From: Candidatus Doudnabacteria bacterium
GTDB taxonomy: Bacteria; Patescibacteriota; Doudnabacteria; UBA920; O2-02-FULL-48-8
Length of the DNA: 7,000 nucleotides
Reading direction: 5' to 3'
NCBI GenBank assembly: GCA_016207695.1
Contig: JACQPC010000058.1
Location: 1 to 7,000, forward strand
Below are positions 1 to 3,787 of this stretch, piece after piece; the first letter of the stretch is position 1; the number at the start of each line of letters is the position of its first letter. The notes below the pieces were generated by a model that saw nothing but the letters and a program-made list of their open reading frames with translations, ran no database searches and was not told where the DNA came from. A program made the position numbers and the translations under genes.

Positions 1-120
1 AAACAGCCTTTACAAATGTCAGAAAATCTGATATAATATAGCTGAAAAGTGAACTTGGCTAGCCAAGTTCACTTTTCAGCTATATTATATCAGATTTTCT
101 GACATTTGTAAAGGCTGTTT
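1..120. repeat. Perfect 2 x 60 bp inverted repeat without spacer
   Basis: Bases 61-120 are the exact reverse complement of bases 1-60, with no mismatch and no loop. The centre lies between 60 and 61 in the small palindrome AACTTGGCTAGCCAAGTT. The left arm ends where the window starts, so the repeat is at least 120 bp and could be longer if sequence exists to the left. Long perfect palindromes without a spacer are unstable in bacterial chromosomes, so an assembly or amplification fold-back at a contig end is the simplest reading. A closed hairpin end or an inverted duplication are alternatives. The right arm (61-120) is continuous with ligD and is probably genuine; the left arm may be an artefactual copy. 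Confidence 0.97.
84..112 (-). promoter_or_regulatory. Leftward sigma70-type promoter in the palindrome's right arm
   Basis: Read on the minus strand there is a -35 box TTTACA (107-112), a 17-bp spacer and a perfect -10 box TATAAT (84-89). It points left, away from ligD, and would drive a gene that is not in this window. Because of the inverted repeat, an identical promoter appears on the plus strand (9-14 and 32-37) facing it. If the left arm is artefactual, that second copy does not exist in the cell. Its -35 box overlaps that of the rightward promoter at 106-134. Confidence 0.55.
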
Positions 121-134
121 GGGTGATTTATAAT
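106..134 (+). promoter_or_regulatory. Predicted promoter of the ligD unit
   Basis: A -35 box TTGTAA (106-111), a 17-bp spacer and a perfect -10 box TATAAT (129-134) point toward ligD. The expected start of transcription is near 141, only about two bases before the ATG at 143. The -35 box straddles the one used by the opposite promoter, so the two probably cannot be occupied at once. The prediction rests on consensus match and spacing only. Confidence 0.55.
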
Positions 135-142
135 AAAAATAC

Positions 143-205
143 ATGAGCCTCAAGAAATACAAGCAAAAGCGAAAATGCTTGGCTGCTAATCAAGGAAAGA
201 GATAA
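143..205 (+). pseudogene. 20-codon ORF, possible remnant of LigD phosphoesterase domain start
   Basis: This frame encodes 20 residues beginning MSLKKYKQKR and ends with TAA two bases before the ligD ATG. From memory of the family, LigD 3'-phosphoesterase domains begin in a very similar way (a short Leu-x-x-Tyr-x-x-Lys-Arg stretch followed by an Asp/Asn-Phe and Thr-Pro-Glu-Pro segment). Here the match stops after the tenth residue and none of the catalytic histidine-bearing part is present. It may be the stub of a deleted phosphoesterase gene, or a short leader frame that couples translation to ligD. It starts just after the predicted transcription start. A hairpin CAAGCA/TGCTTG (160-165 with 176-181) lies inside it but has no T-run. 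A match of ten residues could also be chance. Confidence 0.35.
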
Positions 206-207
206 TT

Positions 208-1092
208 ATGCAAAAAAATAAACTAAGCCTTACTAATCTCGACAAAATCTATTTTCCTAAGGAAAAAATTACCAAAGGCGATGTCATTGCCTATTACGAC
301 AAAATCGCACCATTTATTTTGCCTTACTTAAAAGACCGCCCGCAATCCTTGCACCGGCATCCCAACGGTATTGCCGGCGAGAGCTTTTTCCAAAAGGACG
401 TGGGAGAAATGCCGCCTGACTGGGTGCGGACGGAAAAAATCTATTCAGAATCCAACAAAAAATATCTGCACTACTTATTCATTAGTGCCAAGCCAAGCCT
501 GCTTTACGCGGCCAACTTAGGCTGTATTGAAATGAACCCCTGGTTTTCCACTTTCAAGCACTTGGACAAGCCCGACTATCTGGTTTTGGACCTGGATCCG
601 GAAAATATAGATTTTAAATATGTGGTGGAAGTCGCATTGTCTTTGCATAAACTGCTGGATAAAATCGGCGCTAGAAATTACTGCAAAACTTCGGGCGCCC
701 GAGGCCTACATATTTATGTCCCGCTCGGCGCCAAATACACTTACAAGCAAGCCAAGCAATTTACGCATCTTATCGCCATGATTGCAGCCAAGCAGTTGCC
801 CAAAATTGTGAGCTTAGAACGGCACCCGGCCAAACGGCAAAGAAAAGTTTACATTGACTATCTGCAGAATGCCAAAGCCCAGACTTTGGCCTGCCCCTAC
901 AGCCTGCGGCCCAAGCCCGGAGCCACGGTGGCTACCCCACTTGAGTGGAAAGAAGTTAAACCAGGTTTGGATCCCAAAAAATTCAATATCAGGACAATTT
1001 TTCCCCGAATAAAAAAACACGGCGATCTAATTAGACCGATTTTGGGCAAGGGAGTTAACCTGAAAAAAGCACTAAGCCGGTTGCCGCACTAA
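208..1092 (+). CDS. ligD: Stand-alone LigD-type DNA polymerase/primase domain protein
   Basis: This protein belongs to the archaeo-eukaryotic primase family as found in the polymerase domain of bacterial LigD, which fills gaps and adds (ribo)nucleotides at DNA ends during Ku-dependent end joining. The 294 residues match the usual size of a lone domain. Visible signatures are the SLHRHP and FFQKD segments (48-63), the IEMNPW segment (107-112), metal-binding DLD at D128 and D130, the SxxxxxH element in TSGARGLHIYVP (S162, H168), and the third metal ligand D217 in VYIDYLQN. The three acidic residues correspond to those of Pseudomonas LigD, so the active site looks intact. No ligase or phosphoesterase domain is fused, and no ku gene is in view, so partners would have to be elsewhere. 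The start is supported by a moderate ribosome site (AAGGAAAGA, from 192) about 8-11 bases upstream. Its 3' end is convergent with the desaturase gene, and the stop lies inside a hairpin. Confidence 0.93.
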   Translation: MQKNKLSLTNLDKIYFPKEKITKGDVIAYYDKIAPFILPYLKDRPQSLHRHPNGIAGESFFQKDVGEMPPDWVRTEKIYSESNKKYLHYLFISAKPSLLYAANLGCIEMNPWFSTFKHLDKPDYLVLDLDPENIDFKYVVEVALSLHKLLDKIGARNYCKTSGARGLHIYVPLGAKYTYKQAKQFTHLIAMIAAKQLPKIVSLERHPAKRQRKVYIDYLQNAKAQTLACPYSLRPKPGATVATPLEWKEVKPGLDPKKFNIRTIFPRIKKHGDLIRPILGKGVNLKKALSRLPH

Positions 1093-1114
1093 ATTACAGT
1101 GCAAGCAACCGGCT
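1063..1114 (-). terminator. Hairpin between convergent ligD and desaturase, with T-run on minus strand
   Basis: A stem AGCCGGTTGC (1075-1084) pairs with GCAACCGGCT (1105-1114). Inside it GCACT (1086-1090) pairs with AGTGC (1098-1102) around a seven-base loop, so the structure has about 15 pairs with small bulges. On the minus strand a run of six T (1063-1068) follows after six bases, which fits factor-independent termination of the desaturase transcript. On the plus strand no T-run follows, but the hairpin contains the ligD stop codon and could stabilise that mRNA's 3' end. Confidence 0.6.
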
Positions 1115-1121
1115 CGTTCGA

Positions 1122-1874
1122 TCAGCCGGCCAGCGGCAGCGTTTTGACGTTGCACGCCAACCCGGCTTTTTCCAAAACCCATATAACCCACCAGCCTGCA
1201 TCCGCCAGCACTTCCAATCTGGTGTGCGCCAGCCTGGCCGAATGCTGGTGCCAGTGGTGGTTGTGATGCAACCCTTCTCCGCAGGTCAGCACAGCGACCA
1301 CGAAGTTATTGAACGTGGTGCGGGCATGCGGCTCGGCCGTGTGTTGATACCCGAGCGGATGCGGATAGTGGCACAGTCCATTGATCGCCGGAGTCAGGAT
1401 GAAAACGTAAGCCATGGCGTGAATCGCTGCGGCGATCAGTCCCCACCAGCCCAGAATCAAGCACAACAGCGCGATGCCCAACGCCAACCCCGACTTTTGA
1501 TGGCAGAAGACGTGCTTATCCCACCAATCCTGACCATCAAGGATGTCGCGGGCGAACTTCTCGACCGTGTTTTTGTTTCTGGCCTCCCGCGCGTAGTAGA
1601 AGACGTTGCCGAATTCGATCTGCGGCAAGCCTTCCAGCAGCGGGCTATGCGGATCGCCGATCACATCCGTGTGCGCGTGGTGCTTGCGGTGCACGGCCAC
1701 CCACTCCGCGACATCAATGCCCGTGGTCATCCAGATGACCAGCCGAAACGACCAGTCAGTTCTGGGCGCCAACTCAAGCGAACGATGCGTCCGGCATCGG
1801 TGCAGATACACGGTTGTCGCCATTACTGCGGCAACAAGCGGTATCATGGCGATTGCCACAGTAAAAGCTAACAT
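1122..1874 (-). CDS. Membrane fatty-acid (acyl-CoA/acyl-lipid) delta-9-type desaturase
   Basis: The 250-residue protein belongs to the membrane di-iron desaturases related to stearoyl-CoA desaturase, which use O2 and electrons to put a double bond into a fatty-acyl chain. The three histidine boxes are complete: H25-x4-H30 (HRCRTH), H62-x2-H65-H66 (HRKHHAH) and H203-x2-H206-H207 (HHNHH). A further N165-x3-H169 matches the extra ligand pair of mammalian SCD1, so all di-iron ligands appear present. Hydrophobic segments lie near 2-23, 43-60, 129-142 and 143-163. It lacks a fused cytochrome b5 domain and is shorter than eukaryotic forms, so a separate electron donor is needed. G+C is about 58-60% by sampled hand count, against mid-40s in neighbouring genes, and it has a near-perfect Shine-Dalgarno site unlike the promoter-proximal genes around it. 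Both suggest recent transfer. It is transcribed alone and opposite to ligD. The substrate (acyl-CoA or membrane lipid) and double-bond position cannot be read from the sequence. Confidence 0.92.
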   Translation of the reverse strand: MLAFTVAIAMIPLVAAVMATTVYLHRCRTHRSLELAPRTDWSFRLVIWMTTGIDVAEWVAVHRKHHAHTDVIGDPHSPLLEGLPQIEFGNVFYYAREARNKNTVEKFARDILDGQDWWDKHVFCHQKSGLALGIALLCLILGWWGLIAAAIHAMAYVFILTPAINGLCHYPHPLGYQHTAEPHARTTFNNFVVAVLTCGEGLHHNHHWHQHSARLAHTRLEVLADAGWWVIWVLEKAGLACNVKTLPLAG

Positions 1875-1883
1875 GGGGTCTAT

Positions 1884-1891
1884 TCCTCCTT
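1884..1891 (-). promoter_or_regulatory. Strong Shine-Dalgarno site of the desaturase gene
   Basis: On the minus strand AAGGAGGA stands nine bases before the ATG at 1874. It fixes the start codon and is the strongest ribosome binding site in the window, in contrast to the ABC ATPase and purL starts, which have none visible. Confidence 0.85.
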
Positions 1892-1919
1892 GGGATTTGA
1901 ACCAGGTTCCCTATCTTTA

Positions 1920-1948
1920 ATCGTAGCAGAGAAAAAATGCCCAAACAA
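1920..1948 (-). promoter_or_regulatory. Predicted promoter of the desaturase gene
   Basis: On the minus strand a -35 box TTGTTT (1943-1948) is followed by a 17-bp spacer and an extended -10, TGC-TACGAT (hexamer 1920-1925). Transcription would begin near 1913, leaving a leader of about 39 bases that contains the Shine-Dalgarno site. The -35 box overlaps the T-run of the upstream ABC operon terminator, so the gene appears to have its own promoter immediately after that terminator. The hexamers are imperfect. Confidence 0.4.
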
Positions 1949-1983
1949 AAAGACCCTGAATCCCCTGAACTTGATTCAGGGTC
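1947..1983 (-). terminator. Factor-independent terminator of the ABC exporter operon
   Basis: GACCCTGAATC (1952-1962) and GATTCAGGGTC (1973-1983) form a perfect 11-bp stem with a ten-base loop. On the minus strand it is followed directly by five T (1947-1951) and further T-rich sequence. It lies 24 bases after the permease stop codon, the expected place for the end of this operon. Confidence 0.88.
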
Positions 1984-2006
1984 AGGGTTGCGAAGGCTTG
2001 ATATTT

Positions 2007-2771
2007 TTAAACGCTTCTTCGGTATCTGCTAACAGCTAGCGGAATGAAGACGACCAAAATTGCCGCAATCCAGGCAAGTGATTTCAAAAGCGGCTCCCCA
2101 ATTTCCCCGCCCAAAGACATGGCCCGCACGGCATTGACCGAAACCGTGATCGGGCTGACATGGGCAAAGGCTTGCAACCAATTGGGCATGGTTTCGACTG
2201 GCACAAAAAGCGAACTGGCAAAAATCAGCGGGAATACCCAAATAAATCCGGCCACTTGCGCGGTTTCCGTGTTTTTCACCATCAAGCCGATTGTTGCGGC
2301 AATCCAAGAAAAAGCAAATCCCAAAATCAAAGCCAGCAGCAAAGCGCCCACGGCATTGCCCAGGCCGTTTTGAAATTGAAATCCAATAAGGTATCCTACG
2401 ATAACCATCAAAATAATCACAAAAATATTTCTGATCCCGTCTGCCAGAGTGCGGCCGGCCAAAACCGCGCTTCTGGACATAGGCAGGGAGCGGAAGCGGT
2501 CGATCATGCCATGCATTAAATCATCCGCCAACCCAACGCCGGTCTGCATGGAGCCGAAAATCACGGTTTGGACAATAATGCCCGGAATCAAATAATCAAT
2601 ATAATCCACACCTGGGATTTTAATGGCGCCGCCGAAGACATAGGCAAACAACAGCAAAAACATGACTGGCTGAATGCTCGAGAACACAATCAACTGCGGC
2701 AGCCTTAAATACCGGATTAGGTTCCGGTCGCTCATGGCAAAAATGTCAGAGATTGTCCACTTCAGGCTCAT
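2007..2771 (-). CDS. ABC-2 type exporter permease (DrrB-like)
   Basis: This is the membrane subunit of an ABC exporter, 254 residues long, the usual size for the DrrB/ABC-2 family. Six hydrophobic segments can be seen near residues 27-48, 60-80, 113-133, 140-163, 171-192 and 228-247. The segment RFRSLPMSRSAVLAGRTLAD (92-111), between the second and third membrane spans, is the characteristic conserved stretch of these permeases and is thought to contact the ATPase. The start codon lies within the last codons of the ATPase gene (26-bp overlap), with only a weak GGA ahead of it, so translation is probably coupled to the ATPase. Daunorubicin-type drug efflux is the namesake role, but members also move lipids, polysaccharides and peptides, so the substrate is unknown. 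The gene ends 24 bases before a strong terminator. Confidence 0.9.
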   Translation of the reverse strand: MSLKWTISDIFAMSDRNLIRYLRLPQLIVFSSIQPVMFLLLFAYVFGGAIKIPGVDYIDYLIPGIIVQTVIFGSMQTGVGLADDLMHGMIDRFRSLPMSRSAVLAGRTLADGIRNIFVIILMVIVGYLIGFQFQNGLGNAVGALLLALILGFAFSWIAATIGLMVKNTETAQVAGFIWVFPLIFASSLFVPVETMPNWLQAFAHVSPITVSVNAVRAMSLGGEIGEPLLKSLAWIAAILVVFIPLAVSRYRRSV

Positions 2772-3699
2772 GTTTTCCGGTTAATTTCAAAAATACGTCA
2801 TCAAGCGTTGGGCGGCGCTGCAGAATATCTTTGACTTCAATGCCGGCCAAATCCAGCCTTCTGATAACTTCGGTAAGGATCGCGGTTGAACCGCGAATGG
2901 GCAACCGGATATAGCCGTTTATCGGATCAACCTGCGGCTCGCTAATGCCCAAGCCCGCAATGGCAGTGGCAGCCGCCTGCCGCTGGTCGGGGTTCACAAT
3001 ATCCAGCTCCAAAATATCCGTGCCGAACTTGGATTTAAGCTCGTTCGGAGTCCCTTGGTCAATAATTTTGCCGTGATTGATAATCGCTATCTGATTTGCC
3101 AGCTGGTCGGCTTCCTCCAAATGCTGGGTGGTCAAAAGCACAGTGGTGCCTTTGCTCACCAATTGCCTGATCATTTTCCAAAGGTCAATTCTACTTTTGG
3201 GATCCAAGCCAGTGGTTGGCTCATCTAAAAATAAAACCTTGGGTTTGGCAACCAAACTTGCGGCCAAGTCAAGACGTCTTCGCATGCCGCCGGAATAGGT
3301 TTTGGCTGGGCGATCTGCCGCATCCATCAAATCAAACTGTTCAAGCAGTTCCACTGCTCTTTGTTTGGCATCATTGTTTGGCAAATGATAAAGCTTGCCA
3401 ACCAGTTCCAGATTCTCCCGGCCAGTCAAATGTTCGTCCACTGCCGCGTATTGCCCGGCCAAGCCGATCATGGAGCGAAGCGCTTGCGCATCCGCCGCCA
3501 CATCTAGGCCCAAAACTTTGGCCTCTCCAGCCGTTGGCTTAAGAAGGGTTGTAAGAATCCTGACCAAAGTGGTTTTGCCCGCGCCATTAGGCCCAAGCAG
3601 ACCAAAAATAATTCCCGCCGGGACTTCCAAATCCATACCATCAATGGCTTTGACAGTCTTGTAGTATTTGGTTAAATTTTTTACCTCAATGGCAGGCAT
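2746..3699 (-). CDS. ABC exporter ATP-binding subunit (DrrA-like)
   Basis: This 317-residue cytoplasmic ATPase powers the permease encoded just downstream. In order it shows Walker A GPNGAGKTT (36-44), the Q-loop glutamine Q83, the signature SGGMRRR (136-142), Walker B VLFLDEP (155-161), the D-loop GLDP (164-167) and the switch histidine H193. All residues for ATP hydrolysis are present. After about residue 225 comes the C-terminal domain typical of DrrA-type ATPases (DUF4162-like), ending in the common RRPTLDDVFLKLTGK-like stretch (295-309). The protein should act as a homodimer with two permease copies. It is the first gene of a two-gene operon and reads from the strong promoter at 3720-3748. 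No Shine-Dalgarno site is visible, and the predicted leader is only about 14 bases. No regulator gene is adjacent, so the trigger for expression is not apparent. Confidence 0.93.
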   Translation of the reverse strand: MPAIEVKNLTKYYKTVKAIDGMDLEVPAGIIFGLLGPNGAGKTTLVRILTTLLKPTAGEAKVLGLDVAADAQALRSMIGLAGQYAAVDEHLTGRENLELVGKLYHLPNNDAKQRAVELLEQFDLMDAADRPAKTYSGGMRRRLDLAASLVAKPKVLFLDEPTTGLDPKSRIDLWKMIRQLVSKGTTVLLTTQHLEEADQLANQIAIINHGKIIDQGTPNELKSKFGTDILELDIVNPDQRQAAATAIAGLGISEPQVDPINGYIRLPIRGSTAILTEVIRRLDLAGIEVKDILQRRPTLDDVFLKLTGKHEPEVDNL

Positions 3700-3719
3700 A
3701 TGTTTGAATACGTCTGATC

Positions 3720-3748
3720 ATTCTAAAAGCTCAGGCTCGATTTGTCAA
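3720..3748 (-). promoter_or_regulatory. Promoter of the ABC exporter operon
   Basis: The minus strand carries a consensus -35 TTGACA (3743-3748), a 17-bp spacer and -10 TAGAAT (3720-3725). Transcription is expected near 3713, giving a leader of about 14 bases without a ribosome site. The -35 box overlaps that of the opposite purL promoter by five bases. Confidence 0.75.
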
Positions 3749-3770
3749 TCATGATAAAATCGATTATATT
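3742..3770 (+). promoter_or_regulatory. Promoter of the purL-purQ operon
   Basis: The plus strand carries -35 TTGTCA (3742-3747), a 17-bp spacer and -10 TATATT (3765-3770). Transcription is expected near 3777, so the leader would be about 11 bases and lacks a Shine-Dalgarno site. No PurR-type operator or purine riboswitch can fit in such a short leader, and none is seen upstream. Confidence 0.7.
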
Positions 3771-3787
3771 AAAGCCATAAAAATCAT

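Noticed and set aside
9..37. Plus-strand promoter TTTACA-17-TATAAT at the left edge
   Set aside because: It is the mirror copy of the minus-strand promoter at 84-112 created by the inverted repeat and points into the palindrome centre, so it is not listed as an independent element.
160..181. Hairpin CAAGCA/TGCTTG ahead of ligD as a possible attenuator
   Set aside because: The stem has only six pairs with a ten-base loop and no T-run, so it is too weak to call a regulatory element.
1224..1871. Long open frame (215 codons) on the plus strand opposite the desaturase
   Set aside because: It mirrors the G+C-rich desaturase gene, shows no recognisable domain and is arginine/glutamine-rich in the way of antisense shadows; the minus-strand gene has all histidine boxes and a strong ribosome site.
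1884..1915. GGTTCAAATCC on the minus strand, resembling a tRNA T-loop
   Set aside because: The flanking bases do not form a five-pair T stem, and no anticodon or D arm or acceptor stem can be placed; the segment is the desaturase leader.
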